From: Clostridium_I sp963725425
Lineage (GTDB): Bacteria > Bacillota > Clostridia > Clostridiales > Clostridiaceae
DNA length: 64,000 bases
Reading direction: 5' to 3'
Assembly: GCA_963725425.1 (NCBI GenBank)
Contig: CAVRYJ010000031.1
Span: 1-64,000, forward strand
In this document: piece after piece, positions 27,279 through 34,275 of the stretch
How positions within the stretch are numbered: position 1 is the stretch's first letter
Layout of the letters: every line of letters starts with the position of its first letter
Translations under genes and position numbers: made by a program
Notes under the pieces: generated by a model
What the model was told of the DNA's origin: nothing
Database searches by the model: none
What the model saw: only the letters and a program-made list of their open reading frames with translations

Positions 27279-27620
27279 CTAAAGATTAACCCATACAACA
27301 CAGCCTTGCTTATGCACATAGTCTATAGGCTCATCATATCTTTTTGGCTCAAGCATAAACCATGCATAAGGTTTAGAATATGTTTTTATCAATTCATCCC
27401 ATAGTATTGTTAATCTATGTCTATGCCACAATTTCTCATAATCCTTTTTAGTTAATTCAATGCTGGCAAATAACTCTGCTGTACCAAAAACCTTTTTAGT
27501 TTTACTTTTAATTATTCCAATAGTTCCTCTAATAGTTGTATTTCTGCCACGAATCTCTATCAGTTTTTCTCCGTCTAATATTAAATCTGCCCATTTAGGT
27601 TTTATTATTAATCCTTTCAT
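27279..27620 (-). CDS. ASCH-domain protein
   Basis: 113 residues from ATG 27620, which has an AGGAGGT site; the longer frame to 27728 belongs to intron debris. The ASCH signature is clear: MKGLIIKPKWADLILDGEKL, IEIRGRNTTIRG and an IGIIKSKTKKVFGTAEL strand pair. ASCH domains bind RNA or modified nucleotides; relatives include N4-acetylcytidine hydrolase. Many phages carry them. Which substrate applies here is unknown. Confidence 0.75.
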   Translation of the reverse strand: MKGLIIKPKWADLILDGEKLIEIRGRNTTIRGTIGIIKSKTKKVFGTAELFASIELTKKDYEKLWHRHRLTILWDELIKTYSKPYAWFMLEPKRYDEPIDYVHKQGCVVWVNL

Positions 27621-27621
27621 T

Positions 27622-27740
27622 TCTACCTCCTGTTTTATATGAATAGGTAAGGCTTTGAAGTAATCTCTACCTTTTCCCCTCCTCCACACCGTACATGAGA
27701 GTTTCCAGCTCATACAGCGTTCCATCAATATTTACTTATT
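27622..27740 (-). mobile_element. Group II intron remnant
   Basis: Leftward the sequence holds GCTGTATGAG-ctggaaa-CTCATGTACGGT, then GGAGGAGGGG and AAGCCTTACCTATTCATAT. This is the hairpin and linker seen just before the reverse-transcriptase frame in bacterial group II introns. No intron-encoded protein and no domain V is left. The scrap sits directly upstream of the ASCH gene and next to a partial copy of the 94-residue gene start. Confidence 0.6.
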
Positions 27741-27777
27741 TTCTATATTTCATAATTTCCAACCATTATGCGAACTG

Positions 27778-27808
27778 TATCTCTTATATCCAAAACATTT
27801 CACTCCCT
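27778..27808 (-). pseudogene. Partial copy of the 94-residue gene start
   Basis: ATCTCTTATATCCAAAAC and the following bases match the ribosome site and first codons of the Cys-rich gene at 20519 almost exactly, then similarity stops. It is the 5' end of a deleted paralogue, cut next to the intron scrap. Confidence 0.55.
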
Positions 27809-27873
27809 TAAATTATTAAATTGCGTCATAACTCCATATCCCAACGTTCTTCACAATTATCTTTTGACAGAAA

Positions 27874-27960
27874 TTAGCGAACTAATCTAGCTATGTTACC
27901 TGGAGTAAATTTAAGTTCTGGATCTTTGATCAACCTTGCAATTAAAACAACTTTAATCAT
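27874..27960 (-). pseudogene. Single-stranded DNA-binding protein fragment
   Basis: 28 codons starting MIKVVLIARLIKDPELKFTPG, the N-terminal strand of bacterial and phage SSB proteins, then an unrelated NIARLVR and a stop. More than 100 residues, including the rest of the OB fold, are missing. It overlaps the end of the upstream small gene. The deletion probably came with the rearrangement that left the intron scrap. Confidence 0.75.
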
Positions 27961-28108
27961 TTTTACCAACCTCATTTTCTATTGATTCAATACATTCTAA
28001 AGCTTCTTTTCCTTTAACCTCTGAAATAATAATCATACCGTTATTTTCATTAGGTATCCTTTTCATCATGTCCATTTTTTCAGTTACTTTTAAATTTTCA
28101 TTTTTCAT
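27953..28108 (-). CDS. Small hypothetical protein upstream of the ssb fragment (51 aa)
   Basis: 51 residues starting MKNENLKVTEKMDMMKRI, acidic end ECIESIENEVGKND. GGAGG precedes the ATG, and its stop overlaps the ssb-fragment start by a few bases (ATGATTAA), typical of tight phage operons. No family recognised. Confidence 0.5.
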   Translation of the reverse strand: MKNENLKVTEKMDMMKRIPNENNGMIIISEVKGKEALECIESIENEVGKND

Positions 28109-28245
28109 AATTTATATTTCCTCCTTAACCCACTAATAGGTGGATGATAGTTTAATATTAGTTTTCAAGAGCTAAAGTTGCAGCTCTTCTTATATTCCTT
28201 CACAGATTATCTTTAGTGAGAGAGTGTATTTGAAGTAATACTCTG

Positions 28246-28665
28246 CTATATAACTATTGTCCCATCCTTTTTTAGATAGGCTATAAGTGTTGATAAATCA
28301 TCTTTTTTAATGACATAATATACTTTAAAAGTATAGGTACGAAAAGTCAGTAAAGGTTCAATTAGTTCACCAGTTTTTCTATAAACCAAAATATAGTCTT
28401 CAGGAATAGGTACAAATTTTATATCCACACTGCTCTTAATCACCATTGAATAATCACGATTAAGAGCTAGATTTATTGCCTTATGATTTGTAGCTTTGAA
28501 TATCTTTTTTTCATATATTGATTCTGCTAAGGCTATGATTATTGCAGTGAGCCCTACTATACAGCCGATAATGATTATAAGATTTTCATGTTGTATAATT
28601 TGATTATGGAATATAAAAGATATAATAATGACGATAAGTGGTACTATTGTTATTGTAGTACCCAT
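28246..28665 (-). CDS. Hypothetical membrane protein (139 aa)
   Basis: Two N-terminal membrane helices (about residues 5-20 and 30-48), then a soluble domain with strand-rich sequence (DYILVYRKTGELIEPLLTFR, VYYVIKKDDLSTLIAYLKK). The layout resembles the 176-residue membrane protein at 21957, but the sequences are not obviously alike. Function unknown. Confidence 0.5.
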   Translation of the reverse strand: MGTTITIVPLIVIIISFIFHNQIIQHENLIIIIGCIVGLTAIIIALAESIYEKKIFKATNHKAINLALNRDYSMVIKSSVDIKFVPIPEDYILVYRKTGELIEPLLTFRTYTFKVYYVIKKDDLSTLIAYLKKDGTIVI

Positions 28666-28726
28666 TAAATACTCACTCTCTCTTTCTGTTCGAAACGCAT
28701 TTTTACACTTATGGATGGCTTTAATT

Positions 28727-28882
28727 TCATATTTTTTTTAAAATTTCATCTAAGACTTCTTCAAAATTTGCTTTTGGTATATCGCTTTTTATCTTTCCTG
28801 TACGTTTATTAAATACTTTTTTATCATCTATGGCATATTGTTTGGTTTTGTTAATGCTATGTATAGGCTCTACAAGATGCAT
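28727..28882 (-). CDS. Small hypothetical protein (51 aa)
   Basis: ATG 28882 directly follows the stop of the 202-residue gene, so translation is probably coupled. The product is Lys-rich (MHLVEPIHSINKTKQYAID, ending FEEVLDEILKKI). No family recognised. Confidence 0.45.
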   Translation of the reverse strand: MHLVEPIHSINKTKQYAIDDKKVFNKRTGKIKSDIPKANFEEVLDEILKKI

Positions 28883-29491
28883 CTAATCACCTACTTTTTC
28901 ATCAATCCTACTAATAATCTCAATGACCATGGATCTTGGTATTGCAGTACTACTCATTTTCTTATTATGTAAAAAACTTATACATAAGCATTCATCTCCA
29001 AGACCATACGTATGTGTAACAGTCCCTCGGATAATCTCTTCTTTTGAATAATAGGCTTTTATATAATCTCCAACCTTGACATGCTTTCCTATTCCTTCTT
29101 TATGCTTATGCTCTAAAGTAAAAATCACCTTATCCATGTCCAATACTCTTATTTGTTTATCCCATTTTATTTCTTCTAAACCCTGTTTATTTACATATAT
29201 TGTTTTAAATTCATCACTATTTTTTAGTTCAATACCTACGCCACCACCGCCATAATGAATGATCCTATTGATATTATCTTTAGATTTATACTTATCAATA
29301 ATATTCTGCTGCTCTAATGTTATTTCATGGTGAATGATGTCCATTTTATCTTTTTTTGTATCCAAAATAGTTTTTTGTGCTCCCAAAATCTTGTTTTCTG
29401 TAACTTTTTTATACTTTTCCGTAAACATATCAAAAATTGATATTTGACCATCTAGGACCACATCTGGCAGATTCTTAAATTTAGTGATCAT
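28883..29491 (-). CDS. Hypothetical phage protein (202 aa)
   Basis: Soluble protein. The first 20 residues include DGQISIFDMF, a motif often seen at the start of clostridial phage and plasmid proteins. The middle is charged and glycine-rich (IHYGGGGVGIELKNSDEF), and the last 70 residues form a possible SH3-like barrel (GKHVKVGDYIKAYYSKEEII, TVTHTYGLGDECLCISF). It is followed at once by the 51-residue gene. Function unknown. Confidence 0.5.
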   Translation of the reverse strand: MITKFKNLPDVVLDGQISIFDMFTEKYKKVTENKILGAQKTILDTKKDKMDIIHHEITLEQQNIIDKYKSKDNINRIIHYGGGGVGIELKNSDEFKTIYVNKQGLEEIKWDKQIRVLDMDKVIFTLEHKHKEGIGKHVKVGDYIKAYYSKEEIIRGTVTHTYGLGDECLCISFLHNKKMSSTAIPRSMVIEIISRIDEKVGD

Positions 29492-29544
29492 ATTATCACC
29501 TCACCGGCTTTTTCTTTTATATTAATTTTTTCAGTTTTCACTAA

Positions 29545-29862
29545 TCAATGACTATTTAATGCCTGTACTTCTTTAAGTAAATCTTCTGGAAGAACTATTG
29601 AATTTATATACTTTAATGATTCACTATAGTTTTTTCTACATATATCATGATAATCAGTTACACAAAAGTGATCCTTTAACGTCTTCCATACGTGGCTATA
29701 TATTTCTTTTCTCAGAACAATACTTAAATAAGCATTGCTTTTTCCAGAACATAAGATTGCTACTCTGCTATCTATACGATTCTTTATCGTTTTAGCTTGT
29801 CCATCAGTTATTTTCATAGTTAGTGCTAAATTTGTAATTCCCATAGGTTTTAGATCAAGCAT
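29545..29862 (-). CDS. ORF6C-domain protein
   Basis: 105 residues resembling the ORF6C domain found at the C-terminus of phage antirepressors (Rha/BRO-type). TDGQAKTIKNRIDSRVAIL, YLSIVLRKEIYSHVWKTLKD and YHDICRKNYSESLKYIN fit it. Here the domain stands alone, with no KilA-N, BRO or Rha part. It may be a regulator of lysogeny or a surviving fragment. Confidence 0.65.
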   Translation of the reverse strand: MLDLKPMGITNLALTMKITDGQAKTIKNRIDSRVAILCSGKSNAYLSIVLRKEIYSHVWKTLKDHFCVTDYHDICRKNYSESLKYINSIVLPEDLLKEVQALNSH

Positions 29863-29895
29863 TCTAATTCCACCTCACTATAACAATTTTTATTT

Positions 29896-30054
29896 TTATC
29901 CATTACCGCACATCTTTGCTTGTACTACAAAAACTAATTTGTCCAATTCTTGAGACTTAGCAATTATTATTTCTTCAGTTATACTGAAGTCATTATTAAG
30001 AAGTAACATATATAATTCTTCTCTCAATTGCTCTAATTCGTCATTATTCTTCAT
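29896..30054 (-). CDS. Spo0E-like aspartyl-phosphate phosphatase (52 aa)
   Basis: 52 residues with the Spo0E family pattern: LREELYMLLLNNDFSITEE then the diagnostic SQELDKLVFVVQ. Spo0E proteins form a helical hairpin that dephosphorylates Spo0A~P and so holds back sporulation. The start overlaps the end of the upstream 77-residue gene by 11 bases. Its presence in a prophage-like element suggests control of host sporulation timing. Confidence 0.7.
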   Translation of the reverse strand: MKNNDELEQLREELYMLLLNNDFSITEEIIIAKSQELDKLVFVVQAKMCGNG

Positions 30055-30277
30055 TTTCATTATCCTCAATTCTAAAATTTGGCTCTAGTCCAGTGAAGAA
30101 TAAAACATTTAATCCATTTGCATCTGGATGAACTGAAATCCTTTGTTTTTTTAATTTAATATATATACCGTCTTTATCTTCCCTGAGAACTTTGATATAT
30201 TTTTTTAAACTTAAGTACACAGTGACTTTCTTGCCAACTAAGTCTTTTACTTGCTCTTCATGCCTTGTTGATAACAT
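30044..30277 (-). CDS. Hypothetical protein (77 aa)
   Basis: The sequence VKDLVGKKVTVYLSLKKYIK, DKDGIYIKLKKQRISVHPD suggests a small beta-barrel (SH3- or Sm-like). It has an AGGAGAT site and overlaps the following Spo0E-like gene by 11 bases. No family assigned. Confidence 0.5.
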   Translation of the reverse strand: MLSTRHEEQVKDLVGKKVTVYLSLKKYIKVLREDKDGIYIKLKKQRISVHPDANGLNVLFFTGLEPNFRIEDNENEE

Positions 30278-30402
30278 TTAATTCATCTCCTCAATAATTT
30301 ATTTTTCAAAAATGAAGATGAAACTGAAACTGCTGAAACTATTTGTAAATTTTATAAAACTATATTTAATAACTTAGATTCTGATACTACAAAATAATAT
30401 CT

Positions 30403-30579
30403 TTAAATACTGCAGCTAATCGTATTTAGTTGTAGTATTTCTTTTATTTCTAATTTTGTTTTAATCAACTCATTTATTTGTTTAGAAATTTGTATAATTT
30501 CATCTATGTTTGGGCAATCTTTTTGCTTGTTTTCTAATTAAGTGATTTGTTTTTCAATAATTAGAATAATTTTATCCAT
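30403..30579 (-). pseudogene. Second Spo0E-like frame, interrupted by TAA
   Basis: GAGGGGG precedes ATG 30579. The frame reads MDKIILIIEKQIT, an in-frame TAA (30538-30540), then CPNIDEIIQISKQINELIKT, again the SKQ-x-NELI signature of Spo0E proteins. A single base change would restore it. It is a decayed sister of the intact copy at 29896. Confidence 0.55.
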
Positions 30580-30640
30580 TTAATTCACCCCCTCTCTTGT
30601 TTTATACTGAAACTAGAGTTATACACAGCAATTTAAACAT

Positions 30641-30889
30641 TTAGTGATCCTCTGAATGTAAGCAGGTACAATTAAGTAATACTTTCTTTGCATTATTAAA
30701 AATGTTTATTGCACCTGCTATACTACAACGATTGAGAGGTTTTAAAACTTCTATAATCAGATGTTTCGTATTCTCATCTATAGGGTCAAATGTTGACCCT
30801 GTCTTTTCAATTGAAAATGGACTTTTATCTTCTTTTTCAGTTGCTTCTTTGCTATCGAATGTCTTAGATGCTTGTACTGAATTATTCAT
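30641..30889 (-). CDS. Hypothetical phage early protein (82 aa)
   Basis: Soluble, Lys/Glu/Ser-rich start (MNNSVQASKTFDSKEATEKE) and a helical, Cys-containing C-terminal half (LIEVLKPLNRCSIAGAINIF). GGAGGC precedes the ATG. It overlaps the preceding 69-residue gene. Function unknown. Confidence 0.45.
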   Translation of the reverse strand: MNNSVQASKTFDSKEATEKEDKSPFSIEKTGSTFDPIDENTKHLIIEVLKPLNRCSIAGAINIFNNAKKVLLNCTCLHSEDH

Positions 30890-31091
30890 TAGATTGCCTC
30901 CTGCATATTATTTTCTTTGACCCTTCGATTGCTTCTGGATTGACTATTACTATTTTCAATTCTTTTGCTTTTTTTCTATCCATATTCTCCATATTCTCCA
31001 TACTCTTATGCTTTTTCATAGCGTGTGTAATTTGGTAAAGATTATTTATCTTTGTGTCTATAGTTTGTCCATTAAGACACCTCTCTTTCAC
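30882..31091 (-). CDS. Hypothetical protein (69 aa, start uncertain)
   Basis: The GTG start at 31091 lacks a clear ribosome site, and an internal ATG (MKKHKSMENMEN) is an alternative. The C-terminus ELKIVIVNPEAIEGSKK resembles short phage proteins ending in an ELKI-strand. It overlaps both neighbours slightly. Confidence 0.35.
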   Translation of the reverse strand: MKERCLNGQTIDTKINNLYQITHAMKKHKSMENMENMDRKKAKELKIVIVNPEAIEGSKKIICRRQSNE

Positions 31092-31221
31092 ATTTTTGTT
31101 TTTGTGAAAATCTTCCCTCTAAATATTTTTGATACATAAATCTAGCATGGAATTCCTTTGCCTCTTTGCTAGGAGCATTTAGAAATGTGAATGTTAACTC
31201 TTTCTTCTCTTCTTTCTTCAT
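31072..31221 (-). CDS. Small basic protein (49 aa)
   Basis: 49 residues beginning MKKEEKKELTFTFLNAPSKE, strongly charged. A very strong AAAGGGGGC site precedes ATG 31221. It overlaps the 39-residue frame upstream and the 69-residue gene downstream. No family recognised. Confidence 0.45.
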   Translation of the reverse strand: MKKEEKKELTFTFLNAPSKEAKEFHARFMYQKYLEGRFSQKQKCEREVS

Positions 31222-31288
31222 TTTGAGCCCCCTTTAATTTCTTTATTTCTTCAAGTGCTTGTCCTAATGCTGTTAATAATTCATTCAT
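31169..31288 (-). CDS. Very small frame after the Cro-like gene (39 aa)
   Basis: ATG 31288 overlaps the stop of the 67-residue helix-turn-helix gene. It encodes MNELLTALGQALEEIKKL and a charged tail. Coupled translation is plausible; it may be a short helical adaptor or an artefact. Confidence 0.3.
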   Translation of the reverse strand: MNELLTALGQALEEIKKLKGAQNEERREERVNIHISKCS

Positions 31289-31484
31289 GTATTTTGCCTC
31301 CATACATTTCCACTATTTCTGACAGTTGTGTATTATAGATTTTTGATAACTTTTTAGCACGTTCTTTTGTCATATATCCTTCTCCATTTTCTATTCTATT
31401 AAAGTGCCTTACCGTTACGTTTAGCTCTTTAGCAACAAATGAAGGATACATTCCCTTGGTTGCCCTAAATTCCTTTAGATTCAT
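31281..31484 (-). CDS. Cro-like XRE-family repressor
   Basis: 67 residues made up only of an HTH_3 fold: MNLKEFRATKGMYPSFVAKE, LNVTVRHFNRIENGEGYMTK, RAKKLSKIYNTQLSEIVEMY. It is the first gene of the leftward early operon and is divergent from the CI-like gene at 31731. This fits a Cro-type partner controlling the shared promoter region with TGTC-N9-GACA sites. Confidence 0.75.
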   Translation of the reverse strand: MNLKEFRATKGMYPSFVAKELNVTVRHFNRIENGEGYMTKERAKKLSKIYNTQLSEIVEMYGGKIHE

Positions 31485-31524
31485 TAATTCACCCCATCTC
31501 TGCTTCTTCGATATGTCTATATTA

Positions 31525-31698
31525 TGTCAGAAAACAAGACACAAGTATAACCCAATATTCTGTCGTATTCATTGATTTTAGACAGTATTTACCCATAAAT
31601 TTGGTTTAGCTCTTTCTATATTAGTTTATGACATAATTACTAAATATTTGTCGTTAAAAATGTCTTGATTTAAGACATTAAAAAGTTTATTATATAAT
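31525..31698. promoter_or_regulatory. Divergent promoter/operator region of the lysogeny switch
   Basis: Two dyads TGTC-N9-GACA occur at 31525-31541 and 31661-31677, and a wider TGTC-N16-GACA at 31561-31584. The right dyad overlaps a rightward promoter TTGATT (31665-31670), 17 bp, TATTAT (31688-31693) for the CI-like gene. The repeated half-site between divergent cro- and cI-type genes is the normal design of a phage switch. Confidence 0.6.
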
Positions 31699-31730
31699 TA
31701 ATAGATTTATTAATTGGAGGATTTACAAAA

Positions 31731-32105
31731 ATGAATTTAGGCGAAAAAATAAAAGTTTACAGAATTGAGAACAAACTAACACAAAAGCAGTTAGCTGATA
31801 AGGTTGGTGTTTCTAGAACAAATATAGCTGAAATTGAAGGTGGGAGAATAAATGGTACTGTTAAATTTATTTCAAAATTATCGTCAGTAACCAATACTCC
31901 TCTTTCTTATTGGACCAATGGTATCAACTCTGGCACCATTAAATATAATCAATATGAATCTTTAGATGTATTAATAGAATCTTTAATTGATACTGAAATT
32001 ATAGGAGAAGATGGAAAGTTAAATGAGTTTGCTAAAAAGTTAGTTGTAAATGTATTAGAAAAAGAAATAGCTTTAAAAATTAAGAATAAAGGTGATAAAA
32101 AATGA
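31731..32105 (+). CDS. CI-like XRE-family repressor
   Basis: 124 residues with an N-terminal HTH_3 domain (KIKVYRIENKLTQKQLADKV, GVSRTNIAEIEGGRINGT). A C-terminal helical part shows no LexA-type peptidase motif, so induction would need an antirepressor or a separate protease. TTGGAGG precedes the ATG. The stop overlaps the integrase start (ATGA), so the repressor and integrase are made together. Confidence 0.8.
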   Translation: MNLGEKIKVYRIENKLTQKQLADKVGVSRTNIAEIEGGRINGTVKFISKLSSVTNTPLSYWTNGINSGTIKYNQYESLDVLIESLIDTEIIGEDGKLNEFAKKLVVNVLEKEIALKIKNKGDKK

Positions 32106-33634
32106 GAGTCGCTGTTTATAGCAGAAAATCCATTGAAACTGATAAAGGTGATAGCATAAAAAATCAAATTAAAATGTGCAAAGAATATTTTTCGAGACGT
32201 GAGGAAAATGTGGTATTTGAAATATTTGAAGATGAAGGATTTAGTGGAGCAAATACTAATAGACCTTCTTTTCAGTTAATGATGAAACAATTAAACAATT
32301 TTGATGCCATTGCTGTTTATAGGCTCGATAGAATTTCAAGAAACGTCCTAGACTTCCTGAATACATTTGAAGATTTGAAAAAACACAATGTGAAATTTAT
32401 AAGTATTACTGAAAATTTTGATACTGAAAGTCCAATGGGAAAAATGATGTTACTAATGCTTAGTGGTTTCGCTCAAATGGAACGTGAGAATATTGCACAA
32501 CGTGTAAAAGATAATATGAGGGAACTTGCTAAGAGTGGAAAATGGACTGGTGGAACTGTTCCATTTGGATTTACTACGGAAAGAGTTGAAGAAGGTACCA
32601 AGAAAGCCACCTATCTAAAGAATGACGATAGTAAAAATGAATTAGTTAAAAATATATTCGGCTATTACATAGAAACTCAAAGTATGCATCAAGTTCAAAA
32701 ATGGTTATATAACAACGGAATTAAATGGTGCTTAAGTACAGTAAAAAATATATTAACTTCTCCTATATATGTAAAAGTTAATAATGATATAGTTGAATAT
32801 TTGAAAAATTTTGGTGAAGTATTTGGAAATAGTGATAACATTCATGGAATCATAACCTATAATAGGCGACCCTATACAAATGGTAAACATAGATGGAATG
32901 ATAAATCAATGTTTTACTCTATAAGCAAACACAAAGGTATCATAGAGCCTTCTACATGGCTTAAAGTTCAAACTATACAGAGTAAGAGTAGAATTGCACC
33001 TAGACCCAAAGAATCGCAAGTAAGTTACTTAACTGGTGTTTTAAAATGTGCTAAATGTGGTGCCCCTATGACCATTAGTTATAATCATAAGAATAAAGAT
33101 GGTAGTATTACATATGTGTATTTATGCACTGGTCGAAAATCATATGGTACAGAACATTGTGACTGTAAACAAATCAAACAAAATATTTATGATGAAAAGT
33201 TTTTAGAACAATTATCTGCATATGCTAATTTAACACTCGAGGAATTTGCCAAAGCTGTAAGTAGTAAAATTATTCCTATAAAAAAAAGTAATTCAAATTT
33301 AATTAAGAAAGAAATAACTTCTAACGGAATTAAGATTAACAATTTAGCTGACAAGCTTTCAGAATTATCTAACGCTGCTGCAGTACCATTAATGAAAAAA
33401 CTCGAAATGCTTACAACTGGAAATGAGAAATTAAAAAAACAATTATTTTTAATACAGCAGGAAGAAATGAGTACAACTTCTGTATCTATTGAATTTGTTT
33501 ATAACAGAATTAATGATTTTTTAATTAATTACGATCAACTTAATATTAATGAAAAAAGAGAATGGGTAAGTAGTTTTATTGAAAACATAAGTTATGACAG
33601 TGATACAATGAATTCCAAAGTTAAATTTTTATAG
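32102..33634 (+). CDS. Large serine integrase
   Basis: 510 residues, normal for phage-type large serine recombinases. The N-terminal resolvase domain has VAVYSRKSIETDKGDSIKNQ (Ser10 nucleophile), DEGFSGANTNRPSF and AVYRLDRISRN. The recombinase domain follows (about 160-290), then a zinc ribbon (CAKCGAPM and CDC, about 315-355) and a coiled coil (about 400-450). It should integrate the element between attP and a host attB with no accessory factor. Immediately after its stop begins a 5'-truncated flavin reductase gene, which marks this as one attachment junction. Confidence 0.9.
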   Translation: MRVAVYSRKSIETDKGDSIKNQIKMCKEYFSRREENVVFEIFEDEGFSGANTNRPSFQLMMKQLNNFDAIAVYRLDRISRNVLDFLNTFEDLKKHNVKFISITENFDTESPMGKMMLLMLSGFAQMERENIAQRVKDNMRELAKSGKWTGGTVPFGFTTERVEEGTKKATYLKNDDSKNELVKNIFGYYIETQSMHQVQKWLYNNGIKWCLSTVKNILTSPIYVKVNNDIVEYLKNFGEVFGNSDNIHGIITYNRRPYTNGKHRWNDKSMFYSISKHKGIIEPSTWLKVQTIQSKSRIAPRPKESQVSYLTGVLKCAKCGAPMTISYNHKNKDGSITYVYLCTGRKSYGTEHCDCKQIKQNIYDEKFLEQLSAYANLTLEEFAKAVSSKIIPIKKSNSNLIKKEITSNGIKINNLADKLSELSNAAAVPLMKKLEMLTTGNEKLKKQLFLIQQEEMSTTSVSIEFVYNRINDFLINYDQLNINEKREWVSSFIENISYDSDTMNSKVKFL

Positions 33635-33675
33635 TCTTAAATACTGTTGTTGTATTCGTGTTGCAACTGCATGTA
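33635..33675. mobile_element. Presumed attachment junction of the serine-integrase element
   Basis: Integrase code ends at 33634, and flavin-reductase homology starts at about 33661 (ACTGCATGTACC encodes TACT, normally preceded by a WTGT-like motif). The crossover must lie within these bases. The other half of the flavin reductase gene is not in the window. Confidence 0.55.
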
Positions 33676-34120
33676 CCAAACCGCCTATGCTAACTATCGC
33701 AGTAAGACAAGAAAGATTATCCTATGAATATATAAAAGAAAGCATGGAATTTGTAGTAAATTTACCCTCAGAACAGTTGACAAAAAGGTTGATTATTGTG
33801 GTGTTAAATCTGGTAGAACCATAGATAAAATTAAAGAGATGGGATTCACTCTTTCTCCTGGAGTAGAAATTGATTGTCCCATAATTGAAGATTGCCCCAT
33901 ATCTTTAGAATGTAAAGTGAGGAGTATAACTCCTTTAGGAAGCCACCATTTATTTTTAGCTGAAATTGTGAAAGTTCACGTAGATGAAAATTTAATTGAT
34001 AAAAATGGTAAAATACATTTTGAAAGAGCAAAACTCATACAATATTGCCATGGTGAATACTTTCCAATGCCAGAGCAGCCAATAGGCAAGTTTGGGTTTT
34101 CTGTACAAAAACATAAATAA
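33661..34120 (+). pseudogene. Flavin reductase (flavoredoxin-like), 5'-truncated and frameshifted
   Basis: Readable segments are KPPMLTIAVRQERLSYEYIK, ESMEFVVNLPSEQLTK, then in another frame VDYCGVKSGRTIDKIKEMGF and a full C-terminal half (GSHHLFLAEIVKVHVDE, YCHGEYFPM). This is the flavin reductase-like FMN-binding family. The first 50 or so residues are cut off by the integrase junction, and the frame shifts near 33786 in an AAAAAGG run. From 33839 the remaining frame has an ATG but is not a complete protein. Confidence 0.8.
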
Positions 34121-34128
34121 AACATTAA

Positions 34129-34275
34129 AAATTCAGGTAACAAGTTACAAGTTACAAGTTAAGGAGGATTTTTCGGCTGATGCCGAAAAATCAATATGAG
34201 ATGAATGAAAGTTTACTTTGAAGGCTTTTATCATATAATCTTTTAACTCTTAACTTTTAACTCTTAACTCTTAAC
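34129..34275. repeat. Heptamer arrays around a hairpin
   Basis: ACAAGTT is repeated in tandem near 34141-34160. The perfect hairpin GATTTTTCGGC-tgat-GCCGAAAAATC follows (about 34167-34192). A run of TTAACTC/TTAACTT units (about 34243-34275) then reads into the end of the glycosyltransferase gene. The two arrays are roughly complementary in sense. The hairpin can terminate transcription, and the whole looks like a dispersed intergenic repeat. Confidence 0.6.
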
